A stretch of 64,000 nucleotides of DNA from positions 1 through 64,000 of the forward strand of contig URVA01000001.1 in the NCBI GenBank assembly GCA_900551155.1, given 5' to 3'. Source of the DNA: an uncultured Eggerthella sp. Lineage in GTDB: Bacteria > Actinomycetota > Coriobacteriia > Coriobacteriales > Eggerthellaceae. The notes beneath the pieces were generated by a model. The model did no database searches, was not told the origin of the DNA, and saw only the letters and a program-made list of their open reading frames with translations. Positions 44,384-52,719 of this stretch are shown here, piece by piece (positions within the stretch are counted from its first letter, which is position 1; every line of letters begins with the position of its first letter). The translations under genes and the position numbers were made by a program.

Positions 44384-44835
44384 CGCTTGGTAATGCGCAA
44401 GCGACAGATAAGCTTCCGCTAACAGTGGAGCGGATTCGTGTTCGTCCTGACAGAATAGAAACGCTTATTCGTGTGAGCGATGAGCGCTTTGCGAACACCG
44501 ACGAGCATCTAATTGCATACGTATTGAAAAATTGCCCTACCGTAGGTTTCCATGCGTGTCGCAACCATAAAGGTCGATTATTTTCAGACGTAATGAACAA
44601 TACTTCGACGCCACATCTTTTAGAGCATATGGTGGTGGATGGTCAGACACGCCAAAGTAAAGATGAGTCCCGTGTATTTACGGGAACAACGCAATGGACG
44701 CAAGAAGATGGTCTATTGGCAAAGGTGGTTTTCTCGTATGAAGACGATCTAGTGGCGCTTGAAGTGCTTAAAGAATGCGTAAAAGTACTAAATAATATTC
44801 TTCTGGTACAAAGAACCATCACTGCCAACCACTAA
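44380..44835 (+). CDS. Free-standing cyanophycin-synthetase N-domain-like protein
   Basis: A 151-residue protein not matching a standard single-domain family I can name. The order of its motifs resembles the N-terminal domain of cyanophycin synthetases: 'VLKNCPTVGFHAC' (like LLP-x-L-x-EH-x-C), a Gly/Arg segment 'NHKGRLFSDV', 'TPHLLEHMVVDGQTR' (like GHVxEHVALELQ), 'FTGTTQW' and 'AKVVFSYEDDLVALEVLKECVKVLNNIL'. There is no ATP-grasp or Mur ligase part. It overlaps the membrane-protein gene by 4 nt (ATGA) and is followed 85 nt later by an ATP-grasp gene. The relationship is motif-based and needs a profile search. Confidence 0.7.
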   Translation: MTLGNAQATDKLPLTVERIRVRPDRIETLIRVSDERFANTDEHLIAYVLKNCPTVGFHACRNHKGRLFSDVMNNTSTPHLLEHMVVDGQTRQSKDESRVFTGTTQWTQEDGLLAKVVFSYEDDLVALEVLKECVKVLNNILLVQRTITANH

Positions 44836-44920
44836 TCTGACCATTACAAATGATTTGCGATAACCGATTCGCTTACTAGTGTACAAACAATATGAAAGGC
44901 GACGCAGAAAGGCAGCACCT

Positions 44921-45946
44921 ATGAAAGTAGCAATTCTTGCCGATAATACTACGATGCAATCTGAAGCAAGCTTGCTTGCTCAAGCTTTGCAAAACGCGGA
45001 GCATCAGGTAGAGCTCCTTGATGTAGATAAGCAGGTAGTTGCCCAGCTTCAGGCAAAACGACCTGAGATATGTTGCATCGCTTCAGGTACCAAAGGCTCT
45101 GAGGGTGCTTTGCAGGAATTGCTAGAGCTGTTGCAAATTCCTTATCTTGGTTCTCAGTCCGAAGCGTGTCGATTAAGTTCTGATGCTCAACTAAGCATGT
45201 TTGCTATGCGCCGTTATGCGGAAGCGTCAGAAGAAGACGTTATCGCTGAGCCTTTAGTAAACTTTTCTCTTTCGTCCGATTTGCTTACGACGAATGCCGA
45301 AGCGCTTGCCGATATGTGTGAGGCGCGAATTCCTGGTGGTTATCCTATAGAAATTAAGCCTCTGCGATCAGCGGGTTTTTCGCAGCGTGAAGGTGAATTA
45401 TCTGAACGAGCTTCCCAGGATGATTCAGATTCAGGTGTTCCTCAAGTTGCGTTTGCTGGTCCAGGAAATTCAACATCTCTTTTGGTAAACAACAAAGAAG
45501 AATTGCTTGCGGCATTTAAAACGTATGAATCAGTTGGCTGCACGGTATACCAGTGGATCGAAGGACTACGCCTTTCGGTAGCGGTTTTAGGAACGGGTTG
45601 GGATGCTCATGTATTACCTCCCGTTGAAGAGGTTATTGCTCCGAAAGATTCGGCGGAGGGCGCTTCGGCAGAATTAATCGCGCCTGTTCGCCTTGAATCT
45701 CTTTCAAGTGATGAAAGTATTGCGCAAGCTATTCGCTCCGAAATCGAACGTACAGCTTTTGAGGCATGTCTTTCTTTAGGAATGCGTGATTTCGCGCTAG
45801 TTCGAGTAATTTGGGATGGCGCTCAAGTTCGTTTTGTTGGAATAGAAGCGCTTCCTAGTATGGCAGCAAATTCGGCGTTTTCTAAAGCGTGCGAAGCGGC
45901 TGGTCTTTCGGTTGCAGGTGTGTTAAATCATTTGGTTTCGCTGTAG
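44921..45946 (+). CDS. D-Ala-D-Ala-ligase-like ATP-grasp protein, divergent
   Basis: A 341-residue protein with the Ddl layout: N-terminal 'VAILADNTTMQSEASLLAQAL', 'GTKGSEGALQELLELLQIPYLGS', 'YQWIEGLRLSVAVLG' and C-terminal 'FVGIEALPSMAANSAFSKACEAAGLS'. The catalytic details differ. The Gly-Ser-rich loop after 'IEIKP' is absent, and the Mg ligands of Ddl (Asp, Glu, and Asn of E-x-N-x-x-P-G) align with Ile, Gly and Glu here. It may be a non-catalytic paralogue or use another substrate. GAAAGG before ATG 44921; the frame from 44879 adds a non-conserved leader. Confidence 0.8.
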   Translation: MKVAILADNTTMQSEASLLAQALQNAEHQVELLDVDKQVVAQLQAKRPEICCIASGTKGSEGALQELLELLQIPYLGSQSEACRLSSDAQLSMFAMRRYAEASEEDVIAEPLVNFSLSSDLLTTNAEALADMCEARIPGGYPIEIKPLRSAGFSQREGELSERASQDDSDSGVPQVAFAGPGNSTSLLVNNKEELLAAFKTYESVGCTVYQWIEGLRLSVAVLGTGWDAHVLPPVEEVIAPKDSAEGASAELIAPVRLESLSSDESIAQAIRSEIERTAFEACLSLGMRDFALVRVIWDGAQVRFVGIEALPSMAANSAFSKACEAAGLSVAGVLNHLVSL

Positions 45947-46067
45947 GCGTTTCGTATCGGATTGGAAACAAGTCATAGTCGCCTGTATTTCTCAAGATAA
46001 GCAGTGAAACATGCACGTATAATAAGACCATTAGATATCGAAAATTGATGTCGGAAGGGTGTTCGAG

Positions 46068-46703
46068 ATGGGTAAATTTGTTCCGTTTGTCATCGGCGGC
46101 ATTATTGGCGCTGCTGCTGGTCTTCTGCTTTCTCCACGTACTGGCGCTGAAAATCGCGCTAAGTTGTCTGAGGCGCTCAACGAAAATGTAAAGATCGAAG
46201 TACCTGCCAATGTTCAGGAAAAGGCTGGCCAGTTTGTTGATGCGGCTGCTTCTACTTCTCAGAAGGTTATCAATACCGTAGTAGATAACGGTTCTGATGC
46301 ATACAAGAATGTTGTTTCTCGTGTAAACCAGAATCCAACCGTTCAAGCATTTAGCGACAATGGTGATGAGCTTCGTCAGAAGATCGATGCTGCTCGTGAA
46401 CGCATTGCAACTCAGGTAGCAAAGAACGCTGAAGCTGCTCGTGATGCAGCAGTAGATAAGATTCCTGTAGCAATTGATGCAGCTCAGGGTGCAGCTCAAA
46501 ATGCTAAGGTTGCTGCTCAAAGCGCTGCTCAGGCAGTATCGGGAGCTGCTCAGAATGCTGGTCAGGTTGTTGCAGGTGCTGCACAAAACGCTGGTCAGGC
46601 AGTTGCTGGCGCTGCTGCAACCGCTAAGGATGCGGTAGCAGGCGCAGCTTCTACGGTTACTGCAAAAATTAACCCTTCTGATGATGAAAAGGATGCCGAA
46701 TAA
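46068..46703 (+). CDS. YtxH-domain protein with Ala/Gln-rich helical repeats
   Basis: A 211-residue protein. The N-terminus 'GKFVPFVIGGIIGAAAGLLLSPRTGAENR' is a YtxH-type Gly-rich membrane hairpin with the 'PRTG' exit. The rest is amphipathic helix built from repeats of the 'AAQNAGQVVAGAAQNAGQ' kind, like apolipoprotein or LEA-type helices. GGAAGGG lies 8 nt before the ATG 46068; a GTG at 46059 is too close to it. YtxH proteins are envelope-stress associated in Firmicutes; the role here is unknown. Confidence 0.8.
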   Translation: MGKFVPFVIGGIIGAAAGLLLSPRTGAENRAKLSEALNENVKIEVPANVQEKAGQFVDAAASTSQKVINTVVDNGSDAYKNVVSRVNQNPTVQAFSDNGDELRQKIDAARERIATQVAKNAEAARDAAVDKIPVAIDAAQGAAQNAKVAAQSAAQAVSGAAQNAGQVVAGAAQNAGQAVAGAAATAKDAVAGAASTVTAKINPSDDEKDAE

Positions 46704-47005
46704 CAATCGGCAAACCATTGGCGCAAAGGCGCGTAAAAGTTCAAAGATCGCTAATGGACGCTTATGAACTTTTCATAAGCAAGTGTTCGGCAGATACTTG
46801 ATGAGCAGGGTGCTCGGCGAATCTTTAGCAAACAGCGTATCTAAGAACTTTCATGAGTTTTTGAGCGCCAAATAACTTAAAAGCAACAAATCGAACACAT
46901 TTGTCGGTCATACTTTGTGGATGTGATTGAATAAATGTAAGTTCGGCTCGTAAAGATGGCGGCTTAACGGTCGCCATCTGCCGTAATGGGACAGGATAGA
47001 GATAT
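46704..47005. other. 302-nt spacer with small hairpins
   Basis: No gene is seen. It contains GCTTATGA / TCATAAGC (46760-46780, 5-nt loop) and an overlapping AAAAGTTCA / TGAACTTTT pair (46735-46772), which could terminate the YtxH gene by alternative folding. Confidence 0.45.
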
Positions 47006-47809
47006 ATGAAAAAGAGCGAATACCTTATAAGCGAATTGCGAGGCATGCCAGTTTATACCACTGGTAAAAAACTCAAGCGCATAGGTAAAGTGCACTCTTT
47101 TATCTTTCATCCTCATAAGCGTCGTGTTGTTGGTTTTACGGTAAAGCGCCCCGATATTGCACTGATGATGCACAGGCCCGATTTGTTTGTTTCAATCGAT
47201 GGGTTTGATGTTGAAGAGGGCAATATTGTTATCACCGAGGAAAAGGGAACCACGGGATCTGCTGCTTGTAAGCGTTTGGGTGTCGATTGGAACGAATGCG
47301 TTATTTGGCAGGGCCTTCCTTTGATGACCGAAGACGAAAAGCGCTGCGGCTTAGTAGGTAATGTGCGATTCAGCACAGAAGATGGAACAGTTAAGTCCCT
47401 TTTTATAGACAAAGGCACTTCGGCAGGGGCGCTACTGGGTGTTACTGAAATTCCTGCAACACTCATTAAAGGTTTCAAGCTCGGTGTAGGCGATCAGCTT
47501 ACTGCAGCTAATGAAGAAGATTTTCTGCATGGCGCCATTATTTTGTCCAATGAAGCGTTGGCTATTCAAGCACAAGGCGGTTTGGCCGAACGTGCAGGTA
47601 AGGCAAGTGCGGTGGTTAGCCATAAGGCATCGCAGGCTTTTGAAAAAGCCAAGCCTATTGCATCAGATGTGGCGCAGAAAACAGGCGATGCAGTAAATAA
47701 GGGAGCTTTTGCGGTAGGGCAACAGCTTTCTAAAACAAAAGGTATGTTTTCTGCTTTTAAAGAAGAATATAAACGTGCTCGCTACGGTGAAGATAACGAG
47801 GAAAAATGA
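47006..47809 (+). CDS. PRC-barrel domain protein
   Basis: A 267-residue protein with two PRC-barrel-like halves: 'ISELRGMPVYTTGKKLKRIGKVHSFIF' at residues 8-34 and 'CGLVGNVRFSTEDGTVKSLFID' at about 113-134. A helical Lys/Ala-rich C-terminus (about 195-267) resembles that of the YtxH protein upstream. PRC barrels act in RNA processing (RimM), photosynthetic reaction centres and sporulation proteins; here the role is unknown. AGGATAGAG precedes the ATG. It overlaps the next gene by 4 nt (ATGA). Confidence 0.85.
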   Translation: MKKSEYLISELRGMPVYTTGKKLKRIGKVHSFIFHPHKRRVVGFTVKRPDIALMMHRPDLFVSIDGFDVEEGNIVITEEKGTTGSAACKRLGVDWNECVIWQGLPLMTEDEKRCGLVGNVRFSTEDGTVKSLFIDKGTSAGALLGVTEIPATLIKGFKLGVGDQLTAANEEDFLHGAIILSNEALAIQAQGGLAERAGKASAVVSHKASQAFEKAKPIASDVAQKTGDAVNKGAFAVGQQLSKTKGMFSAFKEEYKRARYGEDNEEK

Positions 47810-48594
47810 GCGATAACCAAAACGAAAATTTAGAAACCAAAGAAGAAAGCTTCGTTTCGATTTTTGGGCACAAGGTAAAAACTGCCGATATCTTTAAGCT
47901 GTTAGGTCTGCTTGCTTTTATTGGTATCACGGGAGGCATTGTTGTTGCTCTGTGGCCAAGCTTGTCTCAAATTTTCGAGCCCAACGGAACAGAGCGCGTA
48001 ATTGCAAGCATTCAAAGCCAAGGCGTATTTGGCGTGTTGATGTTGCTTGGTTTGCAGTTTATCCAGGTGGTTGTGGCGTTTATCCCTGGCGAAGTTGTTC
48101 AGGTTGCAGCGGGCATGCTGTATGGGCCATGGCTTGGCGCGCTGATTATTTTGATTGGCTGCGTTATTTCAAGTGCTGTAATTTATCAGCTTGTTCATAA
48201 GTTGGGTGCACCGTTTGTTCACGACATGGTTAGCAAAGAACATCTAGAAAAGTTCTATACCTTCCAAAAATCGGGCAAACTGAACATCGTTGTATTTATT
48301 TTGTTCCTCATTCCTGCAATGCCTAAAGATGTATTTACCTATTTGGTTCCACTTACGGATATGCGCATGAGGACATTTTTGATTCTTGCCACTATTGGCC
48401 GCATTCCTGGTGTGATGGTGTCCACTTATGCGGCAGCAGGTTTAGCAGAAGGGCAGATTACCACTAGCCTGATTATTTTTGGTGTGGCAGCTGCTATTGC
48501 GCTGCTGTGTTTGATTTTCCGCAACCGAATTATGCGTGTAGTAGGTACCGTTAAGGCTTTTCATGAGCGCGATAAGGAACACGAAGACCAATAG
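47806..48594 (+). CDS. TVP38/TMEM64 family membrane protein
   Basis: A 262-residue protein with about five to six TM helices and the DedA/VTT-type core: 'VVAFIPGEVVQVAAGMLYGPWLGALIILIGCVISSAVIYQLVHKLGAPFV' contains the re-entrant F-x-P-G-E and G-x-x-x-G segments, and 'FLIPAMPKDVFTYLVPLTDMR' is the second conserved loop. Relatives act as lipid scramblases or flippases. It is translationally coupled to the PRC-barrel gene (4-nt overlap), which may form a complex with it. Confidence 0.9.
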   Translation: MSDNQNENLETKEESFVSIFGHKVKTADIFKLLGLLAFIGITGGIVVALWPSLSQIFEPNGTERVIASIQSQGVFGVLMLLGLQFIQVVVAFIPGEVVQVAAGMLYGPWLGALIILIGCVISSAVIYQLVHKLGAPFVHDMVSKEHLEKFYTFQKSGKLNIVVFILFLIPAMPKDVFTYLVPLTDMRMRTFLILATIGRIPGVMVSTYAAAGLAEGQITTSLIIFGVAAAIALLCLIFRNRIMRVVGTVKAFHERDKEHEDQ

Positions 48595-48755
48595 CTCATT
48601 AAAAAGCTCATTACGACAACCTAAACGAAATACAACAGGCATCTTACGCGTTAAGTGCTGCGTTACGGAAGCATAACGAAACGTCGAGTTAAGTTTGCTA
48701 AAAGGTATTCTTACTATGTCGAAATCATCAACATATTAAAGTGAGGCGTTGAATT

Positions 48756-50033
48756 ATGGCACATACAGAAAACGACCCTCAAAACAATAAACAGGAAGAA
48801 CTTAAGGTGACAGAACAGAAAACCGAAAAGGCAGCTGAAAACGCAGAACAAAACACCGAAAAGGTGGAGCAGGACACTTCTTATTCTGCCGCTGATCAAG
48901 TAGAGCAGAAAGCCGAACAAGCCCAGGATAAGGCAGAGCAGGCAAAGCAGAAAGCCGAGCAAATGCAGTCTTCGGATGCAGCTGAAGAATCGGCTGGTCA
49001 GGCAGAGGCTCAAGCAGAAGTGCAAAACAGCCCTCAGCCAGAAACTCAAGCGGAAGTCAAAGCGGAGGCTCAAGCAGAAGCGCAAGCGGAACCTCAGCCA
49101 GAACCTCAGCCAGAAGCGCATCAGCGCTCAGAAATTGGCGATGCGGTTCGCGACGAAGCGCTTTCAGCAGCTGAAAAAGGTCTTGAGGCAGCGCGTGCGG
49201 CACTGGAAGCAGCAGAGAAAAAACTCGCTGAAGCGCAACAAGCAGCTTATGGTCAAAGCACCTACGCTCCTCCACAAGGCAATCCGCAGCAGCCTGCAAA
49301 TAAAGATGCCGCGCAGCAAACTCAGTCAACGGGCCAGCAGACAGCAGCTCAGCAGTCAACAGGCCAACAAGCGACAGCCCAACAGTCAACGGGTCAGCAG
49401 GCGCAGCAAGCTGATTTCTATCAGTCATATCAACAGACGGTACAACAACCCACCTATCAGCAACCTGAATATCAGACTACTCAGACCACCCAGCCGAATT
49501 ACCAATCGACTCAGTTCGGATATCAACAAACCGAACAGGGAGCATATCAGCAACCACAGCAGCAAACCTACCAACAAGCTACACAGGCGGGTTTCCAACA
49601 GCCTGATCAAGCTAATTATCAGCAGGCCGCACAGACGGGCTACCAACAGACATCTACCCAGCAACCAGGTTATCAGCAGACAGGCTATCAACAACCTGGA
49701 TACCAACAGTCTGGTTACCAGCAAGCAACACAGGGAACCCAGCAACCGCCTGTTCAGCCTCATTACGCGCCACCTGTTGCTTCGCGCGATCATGTGGCAG
49801 CAGGGTTGCTAGCAATCTTCTTAGGTTTCTTGGGTGTGCATAAGTTTTATCTTGGCTACAACACGCAGGGCTTCATTATGTTGGCAATTGGGCTTATTGG
49901 CGGATTGTTCTCATTCGGATTAATCCTTGGCATTGTTTGGATCATAGGCGTCATTGAAGGCATTATTTATCTGACAAAAAGCCAAAGCGAGTTCGAAAGA
50001 CTATATGTTTATAACAAGAGAGAGTGGTTTTAG
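48756..50033 (+). CDS. TM2-domain protein with long Glu/Lys/Ala and Gln/Tyr-rich repeats
   Basis: A 425-residue protein. Residues 1-70 are a charged E/K/Q/A coiled coil; about 75-125 hold PEPQ/AEAQ-type repeats; about 185-220 repeat 'STGQQ'; about 222-335 repeat 'YQQ' every 5-12 residues. The C-terminal about 85 residues are a TM2 domain: 'AAGLLAIFLGFLGVHKFYLGYNTQGFIMLAIGLIG' with the paired TM helices. The N-terminal part is probably cytoplasmic and disordered. GAGG precedes the ATG. TM2 proteins of unknown role are often attached to such linkers. Confidence 0.85.
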   Translation: MAHTENDPQNNKQEELKVTEQKTEKAAENAEQNTEKVEQDTSYSAADQVEQKAEQAQDKAEQAKQKAEQMQSSDAAEESAGQAEAQAEVQNSPQPETQAEVKAEAQAEAQAEPQPEPQPEAHQRSEIGDAVRDEALSAAEKGLEAARAALEAAEKKLAEAQQAAYGQSTYAPPQGNPQQPANKDAAQQTQSTGQQTAAQQSTGQQATAQQSTGQQAQQADFYQSYQQTVQQPTYQQPEYQTTQTTQPNYQSTQFGYQQTEQGAYQQPQQQTYQQATQAGFQQPDQANYQQAAQTGYQQTSTQQPGYQQTGYQQPGYQQSGYQQATQGTQQPPVQPHYAPPVASRDHVAAGLLAIFLGFLGVHKFYLGYNTQGFIMLAIGLIGGLFSFGLILGIVWIIGVIEGIIYLTKSQSEFERLYVYNKREWF

Positions 50034-50037
50034 CATC

Positions 50038-50062
50038 AAGGGGTCTCGAGATGAGGCCCCTT
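50038..50062 (+). terminator. Hairpin after the TM2-domain gene
   Basis: AAGGGGTCTC / GAGGCCCCTT pair with one mismatch and a GAGAT loop. No strong T-run follows; TATAAT at 50067-50072 just beyond might be the -10 of the aldolase promoter. Confidence 0.45.
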
Positions 50063-50114
50063 ACGTTATAATGACTTGTGTTCGTGCATATGTATGCCAA
50101 TAAGGAGGAAGATT

Positions 50115-51053
50115 ATGCCCACCATTACTCGTGATCAGGTAAAGGTCCCAATGGACGTAATGCCTGAAGCGCGCGAAACGTACATTGATAATTACATGAA
50201 GGCTACCCGTGGTACCGGACGTTTGATGCTCTTTGCTTGCGACCAGAAGATCGAACACCTGAACAAGGACTTCTATGGTGAGGGCATTGATATTTCTGAC
50301 GCAGAGCCAGAGCACTTGTTCAAGATTGGTTCCCAGGGCACTATTGGTGTTTTGGCAGGTCAGCGTGGTTTGATTGCTCAGTATGCAGCTGACTATCCAG
50401 AGATTAACTATCTGGTAAAGATGAACTCTAAGACCAACTTGGTAAAGGGTTCTCAGGACGATCCTTATAGCCCACAGCTTTATGATTTGGAAGCTGTTTT
50501 GGCAATGCGCGAAGCTGGCGTAAACATTGTTGGTTTGGGCTACACCATCTATCTTGGCTCTGAATATGAATCAACCATGATGGCTGAAGCTGGCGAGCTT
50601 ATCGCTGAGGCTCATGCAGCTGGTTTGATTGTTGTTCTTTGGATTTATCCTCGCGGTAAAGCTGTTCCAGACGAGAAGGATCCAGATCTGATTGCTGGCG
50701 CAGCTGGTGTTGCACTTTGCCTTGGTGCAGACTTCGTTAAGGTTAACCCACCTCATGAGGCTGACGGTAAATCTTCCGCTGAAGGTTTGAAGATTGCTTC
50801 TATGGCTGCTGGTCGCACTGGTTTGGTATGCGCTGGTGGTTCTAAGGCTGACGCAAACGTATTCTTGACTGAGCTTCACAACCAGATTCACATTGGTGGT
50901 GCTTGCGGTAACGCAACGGGTCGTAACATCCACATGCGTTCCGAAGACGAAGCAATCCGTCTGTGCAACGCAATTTCTGCTATCACCTTGGGTGACTGGA
51001 GCGTTGAAGACGCAGAGGCTGTATTCCGCGGTGAAAAGGAATTCACCCTGTAA
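50115..51053 (+). CDS. Class I fructose-bisphosphate aldolase, DeoC/FbaB type
   Basis: Schiff-base aldolase of the archaeal-type FbaB family, 312 residues, for glycolysis or gluconeogenesis. Visible pieces are 'LFACDQKIEHLNKDF', 'LVKMNSKTNLV', 'VGLGYTIYLGSEYE', 'VVLWIYPRGK', 'GADFVKVNPPHE' (Schiff-base lysine region) and 'LVCAGGSKAD' with the C-terminal 'GRNIHMRSEDEA'. An ideal AAGGAGG sits 8 nt before the ATG at 50115. DeoC/LsrF-like relatives have other substrates; a strong promoter-like context and good codons fit a central enzyme. A perfect terminator follows. Confidence 0.88.
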   Translation: MPTITRDQVKVPMDVMPEARETYIDNYMKATRGTGRLMLFACDQKIEHLNKDFYGEGIDISDAEPEHLFKIGSQGTIGVLAGQRGLIAQYAADYPEINYLVKMNSKTNLVKGSQDDPYSPQLYDLEAVLAMREAGVNIVGLGYTIYLGSEYESTMMAEAGELIAEAHAAGLIVVLWIYPRGKAVPDEKDPDLIAGAAGVALCLGADFVKVNPPHEADGKSSAEGLKIASMAAGRTGLVCAGGSKADANVFLTELHNQIHIGGACGNATGRNIHMRSEDEAIRLCNAISAITLGDWSVEDAEAVFRGEKEFTL

Positions 51054-51164
51054 AGTTGCTTGAGAGCACTTAAAGCGAGCCCCCCAAAAGTAGTAAATCG
51101 TAAAAAGCGTTTTGCTTGCAGGGCAGTTAAAGGGCTTAGCTATTAGCAAAGCAGTAAAACTTTT

Positions 51165-51195
51165 AAGAGCCTGACTTCGGTCAGGCTCTTTTTTT
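51165..51195 (+). terminator. Rho-independent terminator after the aldolase
   Basis: Perfect 11-bp stem AAGAGCCTGAC / GTCAGGCTCTT with the extra-stable TTCG tetraloop and TTTTT tail. Confidence 0.97.
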
Positions 51196-51498
51196 GTGAA
51201 AATGGACCCCTCCCTGCAGAAAAAGCGCGTTTGTGAGTGATTTTCTAAAGCTGACTGCGGGATTATTCCGATTGCTTCAAAATGAAATGTAACGAAACAG
51301 CGAAAAAATGTAACCAACCATAATTTTTCACAATTTTAGAAGAAAGTAGTGGGTCTGCTGCTCGAGCAACCCTCTCACTTTCCAGCAAAATCTGCAGGGG
51401 CACCCCGATTTTTCGAAAAAACTTTGCCTTAGATTGTTGTTGAAGTGTTCGATTTTCAATAATGTATTTTCAATTGTTGTATTTGGTATATCGATATC
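51196..51498. other. 303-nt A/T-rich spacer
   Basis: No gene, repeat or convincing promoter is seen between the aldolase terminator and the small gene at 51499. Confidence 0.4.
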
Positions 51499-51714
51499 AT
51501 GAAATGGAAGCTAGTTTTGTCTGAATCAATTCAAATAGATATTGACGCATTGCGCGACTATTTAATGGATTACTGTGGGTCCGCCATCTTTTCTGGATTT
51601 CCTGCGGCAATTATTGGTGTTACAGAAATTGAAAGCGCAGACGGGTACGAGCTCTGTCAGATTGCTGAACAGTTAGGCGTTAATTTACGACAATTTGAGG
51701 TACCGCGCTATTGA
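51499..51714 (+). CDS. Small protein of unknown function
   Basis: A 71-residue acidic protein opening 'MKWKLVLSESIQIDIDALRDYL', with 'SGFPAAIIGVTEIESADGYELCQIAEQLGVNLRQF' after it. Helix pattern and composition look like a real folded protein rather than noise, and the second half resembles a small helical domain. There is no good ribosome site, so translation is less certain. No signal peptide or TM. It lies 124 nt upstream of the prepilin peptidase region but has its own spacer. Confidence 0.6.
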   Translation: MKWKLVLSESIQIDIDALRDYLMDYCGSAIFSGFPAAIIGVTEIESADGYELCQIAEQLGVNLRQFEVPRY

Positions 51715-51846
51715 GTATTTTGGGCTGCCATGCGGTTCATGGGTAAGAGCTTTTGTGTCTTTAGTCTGCTCGAATATGAATAATCCTCAATTTAATAACC
51801 GCTTAAAAATGGTTTCGATCACAATCAGGGATTTTGGGGGAATTTA

Positions 51847-51876
51847 AACTAGTTTCGATTACGATCGAAACTAGTT
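51847..51876. repeat. 13-bp perfect inverted repeat
   Basis: AACTAGTTTCGAT (51847-51859) and ATCGAAACTAGTT (51864-51876) with a TACG loop. A related sequence, GGTTTCGATCACAATC, lies at 51811-51826. It is either an operator or a weak terminator of the small gene, and sits 63 nt before the prepilin peptidase start. Confidence 0.75.
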
Positions 51877-51938
51877 CTTTGTTCGCTCTATATCCGACAA
51901 TCAATTTTGGAAAGAAGCAGGAAGCTCCAATCGCAGCC

Positions 51939-52544
51939 ATGATTATTATTCTTGCCATACTTGCTTTGGTGTTTGCACGCATTACATACAATGACGTAAC
52001 TATGCGTTTAGTGTATAGGCGCGATCTTATCGTGCTGATCGCTTTCCGTCTGGTGCTTTTTGTTGTAGCGGTCATTGGTACCGAAGTCTTTAGAGTTACT
52101 TCGTTTGGCGCCACATCCCTTGGAGCGGACTCTCTTGGGCTAAGCACAACGACTGGTATTTCTTTTGGAGCGATTTCGCTTGTAATTGATCGACTGACAA
52201 ATATAAGTCTTGAGCAATGGGGTATACGTGCGCTTGTAATGTCAGTTGCCATGGCGTTTATTGTGAGCGCATTTGTCCAACTGGTGGCTTACATAACAAA
52301 TCGTCTTACCAATAAATATGGCAAAAAGGATGAATCGCTTGGGCTAGGTGATGTAAAACTCTATGCGGTGTGCTGCTTGTTTTTGTCACTTGAACAGGCA
52401 TTTGCGATGTTGTTCTTATCGGCAGTCATTGGCGCGTTCTTGGCGGTTTACGTAAAAGCGATCAAGAAGCAGGGCATTTTTCCCTTTGCGCCAGCGATAG
52501 TGTGGGCAACCTTTATCGTACTTGTATTAGATGTGCTGGTGTAG
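51939..52544 (+). CDS. Type 4 prepilin peptidase-like protein (A24 family)
   Basis: Membrane aspartyl protease cleaving type 4 prepilin or related signal peptides. The 201-residue protein has about five to six TM helices. The two catalytic aspartates lie in 'YNDVTMRLV' after TM1 and in 'LGLGDVKLYAV' (the G-x-GD-x-K-L motif). The methylase half of PilD is missing, as in many Gram-positive TadV/ComC-like enzymes. A longer frame from 51834 would run through the inverted repeat. Start uncertain because no strong ribosome site is present. No pilin genes are in the window. Confidence 0.82.
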   Translation: MIIILAILALVFARITYNDVTMRLVYRRDLIVLIAFRLVLFVVAVIGTEVFRVTSFGATSLGADSLGLSTTTGISFGAISLVIDRLTNISLEQWGIRALVMSVAMAFIVSAFVQLVAYITNRLTNKYGKKDESLGLGDVKLYAVCCLFLSLEQAFAMLFLSAVIGAFLAVYVKAIKKQGIFPFAPAIVWATFIVLVLDVLV

Positions 52545-52719
52545 GTTGTATATTTTCATCCAAAAGTACTTATAGAAACTGCAAAAAGTTTTATCGAATG
52601 AATTTAGGAAACGGATTGGCTAAAAAGTACCAACGATTTGAATCTTTGGACGCAGCCTATTCTATGTTTTCGCATTCGTAACTTGTGTTTGATGTTTGAA
52701 GTGTAGTTTGCTACTTCAG

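Noticed and set aside
45882..46718. Minus-strand Cys/Ser/Leu-rich open frame of 278 codons
   Set aside because: Antisense to the Ala/Gln-rich repeats of the YtxH protein; its low-complexity composition is an artefact of the opposite strand.
48976..49812. Second plus-strand frame of 278 codons inside the TM2 gene
   Set aside because: The repeated CAG/CAA codons keep other frames open; no start site or domain.
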